Assembly (NCBI GenBank): GCA_965228695.1
Contig: CBDDIB010000002.1
Location: forward strand, 1,798,001-1,862,000
Source of the DNA: JAJFJD01 sp965228695
GTDB taxonomy: Bacteria > Pseudomonadota > Alphaproteobacteria > UBA8366
Direction: 5' to 3'
Length of the DNA stretch: 64,000 nucleotides
Under the pieces are notes generated by a model, which saw nothing but the letters and a program-made list of their open reading frames with translations, did no database searches and had not been told where the DNA came from. A program made the translations under genes and the position numbers. This document shows, piece after piece, positions 35,377 to 43,186 of the stretch (positions within the stretch are counted from its first letter, which is position 1; each line of letters begins with the position of its first letter).

Positions 35377-35835
35377 ATGAAAAACGCCGATTCCAAAATG
35401 CGTATCCTCATTGTCGACGACAGTGAAGTGGATGTGTTGTCGCTGAAACGGGCCTTCTCGAAAGCGAATATCGATAATCCGATCCACGTCGCCGTTGATG
35501 GAGTCGAGGCTTTTGAAATATTGCGGGGCGAAAACGGTAGGCAGGCGCTTCAAAAACCCTTTGTCATCCTGCTGGACATCAACATGCCACGAATGAACGG
35601 CCTGGAGTTTCTGGAGCGCATCCGAGCCGACGAGGAACACTCGAACACGATCATTTTCGTGTTGTCGACTTCCGCGGCCGAGGAAGACATAGAGGCTGCC
35701 TATAAACACAAGATCGCCGGCTACATCGTTAAGGAAAATTCCGACTACATCGTGAAGGAAGACACCGGCAGCAACCTTATTGAAGCCATAACCATGCTCG
35801 AGAGTTTTTGGGGCGTGGTGCAGCTCCCGCGGTAA
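35377..35835 (+). CDS. Single-domain response regulator, paired with the CHASE kinase
   Basis: 152 aa, receiver only: VDDSEVD, Asp in VILLDINMPRMNG, Ser/Thr in VLSTSAAEED, Lys in GYIVKEN. It starts 1 bp after the kinase stop, so translation is coupled. Relative to the paralogue at 25062-25496 it carries an 8-codon tandem duplication after the conserved Lys, giving YIVKENSD then YIVKEDTG at 35722-35769. Probable phospho-acceptor for the CHASE kinase; no output domain. Confidence 0.92.
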   Translation: MKNADSKMRILIVDDSEVDVLSLKRAFSKANIDNPIHVAVDGVEAFEILRGENGRQALQKPFVILLDINMPRMNGLEFLERIRADEEHSNTIIFVLSTSAAEEDIEAAYKHKIAGYIVKENSDYIVKEDTGSNLIEAITMLESFWGVVQLPR

Positions 35836-35839
35836 CCTC

Positions 35840-36220
35840 ATGGCATTGAACATTCTTGTCGTGGACGATGATGAGATCGACCGGGAAGCATTGATGCGAA
35901 AGCTGACGAAGCTTCGCCGGCGCATATCATTTCATGAAGCCGACAACCGTGATGACGCGCTAAAAATTACCGCAGACCGTAAGCTGGATTTGATGGTTTG
36001 CGATTGGGCGCTTTCCGCCTATAGGGATGGTCTGGAGCTCATCACCTGGGTAAGAGATGACAGGGAAGCGCCGAATTCGGATATTCCGATTATTCTCGTG
36101 TCGGGCTTCCTAGACCAGAACTTGATTCATGAATCGCAAAAAAGCGGTGTGGACGCGACGCTCGAGAAACCGATCGAACTCGACGAATTGAAGTGGTGCC
36201 TCGAGGACCTGAGGCTCTAA
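35840..36220 (+). CDS. Single-domain response regulator
   Basis: 126 aa receiver domain, 4 bp after the previous gene. VDDDEIDREAL acidic cluster, Asp in LMVCDWALSAYRDGLE, Ser in ILVSGFLDQ and Lys in ATLEKPIELDEL. It differs from the Rcp1-type pair in lacking the NMPRMNG motif and so is not a simple duplicate. The kinase-receiver-receiver run looks like one operon (33510-36220). Confidence 0.9.
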   Translation: MALNILVVDDDEIDREALMRKLTKLRRRISFHEADNRDDALKITADRKLDLMVCDWALSAYRDGLELITWVRDDREAPNSDIPIILVSGFLDQNLIHESQKSGVDATLEKPIELDELKWCLEDLRL

Positions 36221-36358
36221 GCGGTCGCGGCCAGCCGATCTCATCGAAACCGTTCGTGTTTTCCCGTGATTTAGGTTCCGGATTTTCCCCAGCAACCTCC
36301 ATGCTTTATTCTTCTGATTGCCCGCCCTTCGTGCGCGGCGTCAGCAGGAGAGCATGCC

Positions 36359-37846
36359 ATGCGCGTTGTCATCGCGATGATGAAACACGAGACCAATACC
36401 TTTTCGCCGGTCCCGACGCCGATCGAGCGGTTCGCGCGCGGGTTTCCGCTGCCGCCGCGCGGTCGCGATGCGTATGACGCGTTCAAGGACACCGGAACGG
36501 CGATGGCGGCCTATATCGATCTGGCGGAGCGCGAGGGCTGGGAGATCGTGACTCCCATCGCGGCGCAGGCGGCGCCCAGTGCGCCGGTTCAGGACGCTGC
36601 CTATAAGGCGATATCGGACGCGATTTGCGAAGCGGTGGCCGACGGGTGCGATGCTGTCATGTTGGATCTGCACGGCGCGATGGTCACCGAAAGCCGGGAA
36701 GACGGCGAAGGCGGGTTGCTGACACGGCTGCGCGAGATCGCGCCGGACGTGCCGATCGCCGTGGCGCTCGACATGCACACCAATCTCTATGCGGAGATCG
36801 TCGACAACGCGACGACACTGGCCGGCTACACCACCTATCCGCATATCGACAACTACGGAACCGGCATACGGGCGGGCGAGGCGCTGATCCGCAAGATCAA
36901 GGGCGAGGCCGAGCCGGTTCTTGCCTGGGGAAACCGGCCGATGCTGCCACATGTCATGCGCCAGGGCACGGCGGACTTTCCGAACAAGCAGTTGCAGGAA
37001 CGGGTCGTCGCGATGGAGGAGAGCGGCGAGGCGATGGTGGCGACTTTGTTCACCGGTTTTCCGCATGCGGATATCCGCAACGCCGGGCTCAGCGCCTGCG
37101 TCGTGACCGACGGCGACGCGGCGAAGGCGCAGGCCTTGTGCGACGAGTTGCTGGAGTCGGCCTGGAAGGATCGCGAAGCATGGGTCTACAAGATCGAACC
37201 GTTGGAAGAGTCGATGGCGCGGGCCAAGGCGGTGACCGACGGTCCGGTCGTATTGCTGGACCATTACGACAATGCGTCGTCGGGGGGCACCGAGGACACG
37301 ACGACCGTTCTCGCGGCGATCATTGCGGCCGGGCTTGAAGACGTTGCCGTGTTCGCGGTGTGCGATCCCGACGCGGTGCAGCAGTTGATCGCGGCCGGCG
37401 TCGGTGCGGAGGTAACGCTGCCGCTCGGCGGAAAGGTTGATATGCCGTCGATCGGCCTGAAGGGGGAGCCGGTCACGGTGACCGGGAAGGTGAAGCTCAT
37501 CTCCGATGGCCTCTACCGAAATCTCGGCCCGGCGTCGCCCGGCCTGCTCATGGATATGGGACCGACCGTCGTGTTCGATACGGGCAAGCTGGAAATTGTC
37601 GTGATATCGCGGCAGCAGGAACCCAACGACAAGAACTGCTTCCTCAGCCTCGGCATCGATCCGGCGCGCAAGAAATACCTGATGTTGAAAAGCCGAATCC
37701 ACTATCGCGCCGGCTACAGCGACATCGCCAAAGAGGTGATCGAATGCGCCGGCACGGGCGTCTGCACCTCGGACTACGATCAACTGACTTTCGAGAAGGT
37801 TCGGCGGCCGATCTATCCGCTCGACTTGATCAACGATCCGGGTTAG
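36359..37846 (+). CDS. M81-family metallopeptidase (MlrC-like)
   Basis: 495 aa from ATG 36359. It begins MRVVIAMMKHETNTFSP and contains VMLDLHGAMVTE, PIAVALDMHTNL and TYPHIDNYGTGIRAGE, the conserved His/Asp-rich blocks of the M81 (microcystinase C) family; the C-terminal MlrC domain includes DHYDNASSGGTEDTT. MlrC itself opens small peptides, but most homologues have no known substrate and many act on amides or peptides taken up by the cell. No signal peptide, so cytoplasmic. An alpha/beta hydrolase follows. Confidence 0.9.
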   Translation: MRVVIAMMKHETNTFSPVPTPIERFARGFPLPPRGRDAYDAFKDTGTAMAAYIDLAEREGWEIVTPIAAQAAPSAPVQDAAYKAISDAICEAVADGCDAVMLDLHGAMVTESREDGEGGLLTRLREIAPDVPIAVALDMHTNLYAEIVDNATTLAGYTTYPHIDNYGTGIRAGEALIRKIKGEAEPVLAWGNRPMLPHVMRQGTADFPNKQLQERVVAMEESGEAMVATLFTGFPHADIRNAGLSACVVTDGDAAKAQALCDELLESAWKDREAWVYKIEPLEESMARAKAVTDGPVVLLDHYDNASSGGTEDTTTVLAAIIAAGLEDVAVFAVCDPDAVQQLIAAGVGAEVTLPLGGKVDMPSIGLKGEPVTVTGKVKLISDGLYRNLGPASPGLLMDMGPTVVFDTGKLEIVVISRQQEPNDKNCFLSLGIDPARKKYLMLKSRIHYRAGYSDIAKEVIECAGTGVCTSDYDQLTFEKVRRPIYPLDLINDPG

Positions 37847-37913
37847 GGCGCGAGAACGATTTACCCGATCTGCTGACTTTGGGTATGCATAAGACATAGG
37901 GGAACCGACAACG

Positions 37914-38627
37914 ATGCCGCAGCTTGTCTTTCTTCACGGGCCGGGCGCCGGGGCATGCGCCGACGCCTATACCCATCAACGCCGTCACTTTCCCGATAGC
38001 GTTGCGCCGACCTTGCCGGGCCACCCGGACGGAACCCGGTGTCCCGATGTCGCGCGTTACATGGAATGGGTGCGCGGATGGCTTCATGCGCAGGATAAAC
38101 GCGACTCGTTGGTGCTGGTCGGCTACACGCTCGGCGCGTCGATCGCCCTGCAATATGCCCTGGACTACCCGGACGAGGTTGCCGGCTTGGTCATCATGAC
38201 GGTGGCAGCGCGGCCGAAACAGCGCCCGCCGGGGACCTACGACCTTCGCCTGCAGGCGGCGGAAGACCCCAAGGTCTACGAAGAGTGGTTGGCCTTCCAG
38301 CGCAACGCGATGAAATTCGTCGACGAGGAACTCCGCGAGAAACTGATGGAGCGGCATCGTCAGGTGGGCCCGATATCGCAATACCATGACCTGAAGACGA
38401 TCGATGCGTTCGACGTGCGAGACCGTATCGGGGGCCTGACGCCTAAGTTGCTGATCTTGCGCGGCGTCGACGATCCCGGCAAACCGCCGGAATACGAGAA
38501 AGAGATTCACGAGGCGGTGCAGGGATCGCGCTACGTAAAGCTGGAGAATGCCGGACATTTCCCGCCGACCGAAGCGCCCGATCGAGTCAACGTCCTGATC
38601 GAGGAATTCCTGGCTGAACTAACATAG
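37914..38627 (+). CDS. Alpha/beta hydrolase with Thr at the nucleophile elbow
   Basis: 237 aa, ATG 37914 after AGGGGAA. Alpha/beta-hydrolase pattern: LVFLHGPGAGA oxyanion region, nucleophile elbow VLVGYTLGASIALQ, acid region LILRGVDDPGKPPEY and His in ENAGHFPPTEAPDRVN. The elbow position normally held by Ser (GxSxG) is Thr72 in GYTLG, codon ACG (38127-38129), one base from TCG. It may be inactive, slow, or use Thr. It follows the M81 gene by 67 bp in the same direction. The final codons recur at 42181-42201. Confidence 0.85.
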   Translation: MPQLVFLHGPGAGACADAYTHQRRHFPDSVAPTLPGHPDGTRCPDVARYMEWVRGWLHAQDKRDSLVLVGYTLGASIALQYALDYPDEVAGLVIMTVAARPKQRPPGTYDLRLQAAEDPKVYEEWLAFQRNAMKFVDEELREKLMERHRQVGPISQYHDLKTIDAFDVRDRIGGLTPKLLILRGVDDPGKPPEYEKEIHEAVQGSRYVKLENAGHFPPTEAPDRVNVLIEEFLAELT

Positions 38628-38769
38628 AGAAGAATCGGCCTTGGGTCGCTCGCCGAGATTTCGGCTGAGAATTCAACGCTACCATTGAGTTCGGCACCGA
38701 CCGGAGTTGCGATATCGGCAGGCTCGACGGCGCGGCTATCTCACGCCGCCGATGCCGCCACTCAACAAG

Positions 38770-39771
38770 TCAGTTCTGCGATTTTTCCCGGCATGCGTTG
38801 GGCATCAGCCCAACCGGCCAGAGCCGGATAGCGCTATCGTCGCCCGCGGTGGCGATGCCGCCGTCCGGCGCGACACTGACCGCCCAGACGTCGGCGGTGT
38901 GCCGATCAAATACGCGGTCGGCGGTGGATTGCAGGCCAACCCAAATTCGAACCGTCTTGTCATAGCTGACACTGACCAGACATTCGGCATTGACGAACGC
39001 GACGCCGGGGATGTCAGATTTATGGCCGCGGAACGTGGCGGTTACGGATTGCGTCGCCAAGTTCCACAACCGTACGGTCCGATCGTCGCTGCTGCTCGCC
39101 AACCGCCTGCCGTCTGGCGAAAACTGTATCTCCCTCACATTGTCACTGTGGCCGGAAAGCGTGGCGAGTGATTCGCCCGTACGGCCGTCCCATAATCTGA
39201 TGCTGTAATCGGGCGGGGTGTTGAATACGCTGCCGCTGCCGGTTGCAATCAGCGCTCCGTCGGGAGAAAAGGCAACTGTGTTCACCGTATCGGTATGCCC
39301 CGTCATGGTCGCGATACGCTCGCCCGACATTGCGTCCCAAAGCCGTGCCGATCGGTCGTAGCTGCTGGTCGCGATACGCCGTCCGTTAGGACTGAACATG
39401 AGATCGCGGACGACCTCCCCGTGCGCTTGGATCGTGTGCAACAAGCGGCCATCCGGCACGGACCAGACGCGGACTTTGCCGCCGTAGTCGCCGGTCGCGA
39501 CACGTCGGCCGTCGGGTGCGAAGGCGACCGACCGAACCCGACCGTCATGGGGTTGGAGGATCTTGACCGTGGCAGCTTTCTTTTTATCCCACAGGCGTGC
39601 CGTTCCGTCGGTGCCGCCCGACACCAGGAACTTTCCATCGGGGCTGTGATCCAGCGCCCATACCCGACCCTCATGTCCCTTCAGAGCCGCTCCCGACATA
39701 CTCGTGGCGCCGACGCTGAAAATGGCGAGCGCGGATAGCAACGCGCCGAATACGAACACTCTTCTTCGCAT
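38770..39771 (-). CDS. Exported WD40-repeat protein
   Basis: 333 aa with signal peptide (RRRVFVFGALLSALAIFSVGATS) and seven WD40 repeats that fill the rest, each with GH...V..V.FSPDG..(I/L)A(T/S)...D...RLWD spacing; enough for one complete propeller. The sixth repeat is the most divergent (FVNAECLVSVSYDKTVRIWV). Probably a periplasmic protein-interaction scaffold. It follows the phosphatase-superfamily gene on the same strand by 75 bp, with AAAGAGG before its ATG, so they may work together. Confidence 0.9.
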   Translation of the reverse strand: MRRRVFVFGALLSALAIFSVGATSMSGAALKGHEGRVWALDHSPDGKFLVSGGTDGTARLWDKKKAATVKILQPHDGRVRSVAFAPDGRRVATGDYGGKVRVWSVPDGRLLHTIQAHGEVVRDLMFSPNGRRIATSSYDRSARLWDAMSGERIATMTGHTDTVNTVAFSPDGALIATGSGSVFNTPPDYSIRLWDGRTGESLATLSGHSDNVREIQFSPDGRRLASSSDDRTVRLWNLATQSVTATFRGHKSDIPGVAFVNAECLVSVSYDKTVRIWVGLQSTADRVFDRHTADVWAVSVAPDGGIATAGDDSAIRLWPVGLMPNACREKSQN

Positions 39772-39846
39772 GATAAACCTCTTTCTGGGAACCTAATGTT
39801 ATGCGGATGCGCCGTCGGTTGGGGCGCATACTGGCCAAATTGCGTC

Positions 39847-41070
39847 CTAGTTGCTTTGCGGCGCTGCGGACGGCGCCTTGGTCGTTTTGAACCGATCCAA
39901 TTGTTTCCGGAGATAATCCAGCGCGGCGGCATTGCGCTCGAGCAGAAGATCGAAGGACCCCGCCTCGCGCCATCGGTCAATCTGCTCAATGCCGAGAAAT
40001 GGAGCCGGTTTGTTCGGCACCAGGGCATTGCGCTCCAACATCAGAACGTTGTCGGCGCGCGGGTCTTTGATCGACAGCAGCCTTAACTCCGCCGTCAGGA
40101 GCAGATATTCCTTAATCTGCTGATTGAAACGAAGCATGCGCCGCGGGGTGTTGGCTGGAGTCGCGGCATCGTTCGTGAAAATTTCCCTCAAGACGCGTCC
40201 GGAGCCTGGTCCCGGGTTTGGCGCTTCAACATCTAGGGTGGCCGCTACTGTCGGCACCACGTCAATGATTTCGGCATATGGAATCGTGTGTCTCTTTCGC
40301 ACCCCCGGTCCCCGAAAGACCATCGGCGTTCGCCAGCTTTGTTCGTCCATCGGCATATGCCAGCCGAAACGCGACTGCCCGTCCGCCATGAAAACGAAGA
40401 AGGTGCTTTCCCAGCGGCCCAGCTCTTTCATCTTTGCGATAAAGCGGCCGAGTTGTTTGTCCGCTTCGCGGGCCGCCGCCGCGTAGGGCGATTCCGGATG
40501 CCAGATGTCGGCTTGGAACGGAGAGCCGTCCGGCGCATTGATCGTCCGGTAGCCCGCGCGACCGACATCCTGCAACTGAATGCGAAAGTAGTGCGGATCA
40601 TGCCGTTCCAAGGTGGCAAGGATCATGTCGGTAAGCTTGGCGTCCGACGTATCGAGGAGGTGAACCAAGTCGAACCCTGGGGATATGCTGTCGTATGCCT
40701 TGCTGCCCGTCGCGATTGCCGTATCGATTTTGCGCGGGAATTTGTGCTGCAGCATCGGCTGGTTCGGACGTAGGAACAGGTTGCCGGTCATCGTTATCGG
40801 GTTGGGCAGTGATGTGCTGTGCATCAGGCCGTATGCACCGGTTGTCGGGTGCCATGGATAGGTCATGATCGCGTCTTCCACCGCCGTGCCTTCGGCTTTC
40901 AATGCTTTCAGGTTCGGCAGGTCGAGCTTCTCGATCGCGTCCGGGTGCAGACCGTCGAAATAGAACAGAACCGCACGATCGGCGGCTTCAACCGCGTGAA
41001 CCGATTGAGGCATGGTCGATATGCTCAATGCGACGGCGGTGATCGCGAGGCTGGCAAGTATGTTTCGCAC
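39847..41070 (-). CDS. Exported alkaline-phosphatase-superfamily protein (phosphodiesterase/sulfatase-like)
   Basis: 407 aa from GTG 41070 with AAAGGAGAG upstream and a signal peptide (ILASLAITAVALSISTMPQSVHA). Superfamily traits: VLFYFDGLHPDAI with first metal Asp, AIMTYPWHPTTGAYGL around the nucleophile Thr region, FVFMADGQSRFGWHMP, RTPMVFRGPGV and IIDVVPTVAATLDV. Two ligand positions look altered: the DxxGH motif reads DVGRAGYR and the DHG motif reads ADGQ. Substrate is unknown and the metal site may be incomplete. Upstream of the WD40 gene, divergent from the LysR gene. Confidence 0.78.
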   Translation of the reverse strand: MRNILASLAITAVALSISTMPQSVHAVEAADRAVLFYFDGLHPDAIEKLDLPNLKALKAEGTAVEDAIMTYPWHPTTGAYGLMHSTSLPNPITMTGNLFLRPNQPMLQHKFPRKIDTAIATGSKAYDSISPGFDLVHLLDTSDAKLTDMILATLERHDPHYFRIQLQDVGRAGYRTINAPDGSPFQADIWHPESPYAAAAREADKQLGRFIAKMKELGRWESTFFVFMADGQSRFGWHMPMDEQSWRTPMVFRGPGVRKRHTIPYAEIIDVVPTVAATLDVEAPNPGPGSGRVLREIFTNDAATPANTPRRMLRFNQQIKEYLLLTAELRLLSIKDPRADNVLMLERNALVPNKPAPFLGIEQIDRWREAGSFDLLLERNAAALDYLRKQLDRFKTTKAPSAAPQSN

Positions 41071-41168
41071 GAACTCTCTCCTTTAAGTGGTGGGTTCCGC
41101 CCATACAGGTTGCATCGACCGATGTTCTTATCCAATATTATAAATATGTTTATTGAGACCGTTTTGAT

Positions 41169-42113
41169 ATGAATGTTGACCTCCACCATATGCGCCATTT
41201 CGTGACCGTCGCCGAAGAACTGCATTTTGGTCGAGCGGCGGTTCGCCTCGGTATGGCACAGCCACCGCTCAGCCAGTCGATCAAGCGCCTTGAGGCAAAA
41301 CTGGGTTTTCCCCTATTTGAACGGAGTCGGCGCAAAGTCGAGTTGACGCCTTCAGGGAGAGTTTTTCTCGGCGAGGCGAGACGTGCGCTTGCGCAAGCAG
41401 AATTGGCGGTTCGGCTCGCACGTGAGGCCGCATCGGATGACCTTGCGCAGTTGACGGTCACATTCGTCAGCGCGGCGCTGTACAGGGTCCTCCCGGCGGC
41501 ATTGCGCGCTTACCGGGCCGAAATGCCAACAGTTGGCATCCGATTGGAAGAATGCGGAACCGATACGCAACTGGCGCAACTGCGCGACGGCGCAGTTGAT
41601 CTCGGCTTCGTGCACCCGCCGTTGCGAAACGCCGCCGACCTGGCGGTGCAGACTATTCATCGCGATCGCGTGATCGCTGCTGTGCCGGCGTCAAGTGAAC
41701 TGGCGGCCATGCCGAGCATCGGCTTATCCGACCTCGCCGACGAAGGGTTTGTGCTTTTCCCGCCGCGTCGCGGTCCGGACTTATACGGTCGAATTTTGCG
41801 TGCTTGCCGCGACACGGGATTTGCGCCGCGGATTGAACAAGAGGCGACGTTGATGCACACGATTTTGAGTTTGGTCGCCGGTGAGGCCGGGGTGTCACTG
41901 GTCCCTGATGGCGCCCGCACCATGGGCGTCGATGGAGTCGTCTTCGTGCCGATCAGCGGATTAGCGGAGGATCTGGTCTGGGAACTCGCGATAGTGTGGC
42001 GCGCAAATCGGGTCCGCCGTCCGCTGCGCATGTTGATCGATACGGTGGTCGATGTGGGTCACGCGGTTGAGAATACGGCGTCGGTTTCCCGGACGGCAAC
42101 TCTCGTGCGCTGA
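41169..42113 (+). CDS. LysR-type transcriptional regulator
   Basis: 314 aa. N-terminal winged helix (LHHMRHFVTVAEELHFGRAAVRLGMAQPPLSQSIKRLEAKLGFPLFERSRRKVELT) and a two-lobed effector domain (TVTFVSAALYRVLPAALRAYRAEMPTVGIRLEECG). The type resembles BenM/CatM-like LTTRs that bind aromatic or small acids; effector unknown. It is divergent from the phosphatase-superfamily gene across a 98-bp A/T-rich spacer, so that gene is its likely target. Confidence 0.92.
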   Translation: MNVDLHHMRHFVTVAEELHFGRAAVRLGMAQPPLSQSIKRLEAKLGFPLFERSRRKVELTPSGRVFLGEARRALAQAELAVRLAREAASDDLAQLTVTFVSAALYRVLPAALRAYRAEMPTVGIRLEECGTDTQLAQLRDGAVDLGFVHPPLRNAADLAVQTIHRDRVIAAVPASSELAAMPSIGLSDLADEGFVLFPPRRGPDLYGRILRACRDTGFAPRIEQEATLMHTILSLVAGEAGVSLVPDGARTMGVDGVVFVPISGLAEDLVWELAIVWRANRVRRPLRMLIDTVVDVGHAVENTASVSRTATLVR

Positions 42114-42130
42114 AGACCGGTGTTCGAAAT

Positions 42131-42208
42131 TTGTTGCCCAATGCGGTAATGGGATTGGTGCCCGAGAAAGTCAACGCCCCGATCGAGGAATTCCTGGCTG
42201 ACTTATAG
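42131..42208 (+). pseudogene. Remnant of an alpha/beta hydrolase 3' end
   Basis: Twenty-five codons plus stop in a frame different from the LysR gene read LLPNAVMGLV, then PEKVNAPIEEFLADL. The end matches the C-terminus of the hydrolase at 37914-38627 (VNVLIEEFLAELT), and GATCGAGGAATTCCTGGCTGA is identical at 42181-42201 and 38597-38617. The catalytic His region is shortened and nothing upstream is recognisable, so this is a decayed partial copy. Confidence 0.6.
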
Positions 42209-42224
42209 TCGCGGCGCACCGGGC

Positions 42225-42923
42225 CTACGTCATTGGGTCGTCGGTCAGGGGATTCGGCTTCGCCAGCGATTCGAGGTCGTTGAGTTTCGACAGAGCGATT
42301 CGGGCGCCGTCCACCGAAACGCCGTAGGGGCCGAGGGTGCCGAAAGCGCGCGAGAGGTTTTCCGGCGTCATGCCGAGCAGCGTCGCCAAGGTGCGCTTGT
42401 CGGTCGGCAGAGTGAGCGCGCCATTCCCGCCCTGAAACTGATGTTCATACAGAAGGTAGTTCGCCAGCCGTTCGACCGAGGTGCGCAGCTTCTGATTCTT
42501 GAGCAGCTTGACCATATCCCGGTAGCGGACGGATAGCTCCTGAACGATAGAGCGGGCGAAGGCGGCGTCCCGCTCGAAGATATTGCGAATATTTTCCGCC
42601 GGGATCATGAGGATCCGGGACGCGGTCATGGTGCGCGCGGACATGAGATAGACGGCATCCTTCAACACGGCGGCCAGGATGAATGTCGCGACCGGGTTTA
42701 TGATCGCCATCGTGGTTTCGCGATTGTTCGACGCAGCGAAAAGTTCCACCGTGCCGTCCACCACGACATGCAGGAAGTCGGCCGGATCTCCCTCGGTAAT
42801 CAAATGGACCTGTGGCGGAAACCGCTGCAGGTAGGCCACCTGCATCAATTCATCGAAATGTCCCGGGTTCATGTTCGCAAACAGATCCAAATCGCGGACA
42901 GCGGGTAAATCCTCTGAACGCAC
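42225..42923 (-). CDS. Crp/Fnr-family regulator lacking cysteines, probable nar regulator
   Basis: 232 aa from GTG 42923, with AGGGAGG 7 bp upstream. Cyclic-nucleotide-type beta roll (about 12-120), dimer helix, and winged helix with LATLLGMTPENLSRAFGTL; the E..SR recognition pattern is that of FNR-class proteins that read TTGAT. There is no cysteine in the whole protein, so it cannot carry an FNR-type [4Fe-4S] cluster. Dnr/NnrR-type regulators of this family sense NO through haem. Divergent from narK across a spacer with FNR-type boxes, so it probably controls the nitrate reductase operon. Confidence 0.87.
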   Translation of the reverse strand: MRSEDLPAVRDLDLFANMNPGHFDELMQVAYLQRFPPQVHLITEGDPADFLHVVVDGTVELFAASNNRETTMAIINPVATFILAAVLKDAVYLMSARTMTASRILMIPAENIRNIFERDAAFARSIVQELSVRYRDMVKLLKNQKLRTSVERLANYLLYEHQFQGGNGALTLPTDKRTLATLLGMTPENLSRAFGTLGPYGVSVDGARIALSKLNDLESLAKPNPLTDDPMT

Positions 42924-42963
42924 TGCATGCCCTCCCTTGTTTGCGCCATTCGCCGCATCTTAT

Positions 42964-42977
42964 TTGATATTTGTCAA
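42964..42977. promoter_or_regulatory. Imperfect FNR/DNR-type box
   Basis: TTGAT-ATTT-GTCAA, one mismatch from TTGAT-N4-ATCAA. It lies 41 bp upstream of the Crp/Fnr gene start, suitable for autoregulation. Confidence 0.5.
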
Positions 42978-43066
42978 TTCGCGGTGCAAAAGTGCAATGC
43001 GCGAACGATAACACTGTTATGTGACGGTGTGACATCTGACGCACCATTCCTTGTAACTTCCCTGGT

Positions 43067-43103
43067 GTCGCGAACATTTGATCTGAATCAAGCGGTTCGC
43101 GAC
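43067..43103. promoter_or_regulatory. Perfect FNR/DNR box nested in an outer palindrome, narK promoter
   Basis: The core TTGATCTGAATCAA (43078-43091) is a perfect FNR-class site. It is flanked by a perfect 9-bp outer inverted repeat, GTCGCGAAC (43067-43075) and GTTCGCGAC (43095-43103), nearly concentric with the core. The core centre lies about 102 bp upstream of narK1, so a class II start near 43126 would leave a leader of about 60 nt. Confidence 0.8.
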
Positions 43104-43186
43104 GTCATCGGCCGACTCTTTCCCCACCACACTGATCAATAGCGGTGTCCCGCGCGATCGGGCGCGGGACGGAGGGGAAACGAACG

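Noticed and set aside
43019..43036. Crp-type TGTGA site near narK
   Set aside because: TGTGAC occurs twice in direct orientation rather than as the TGTGA-N6-TCACA palindrome, so it is not a Crp site.
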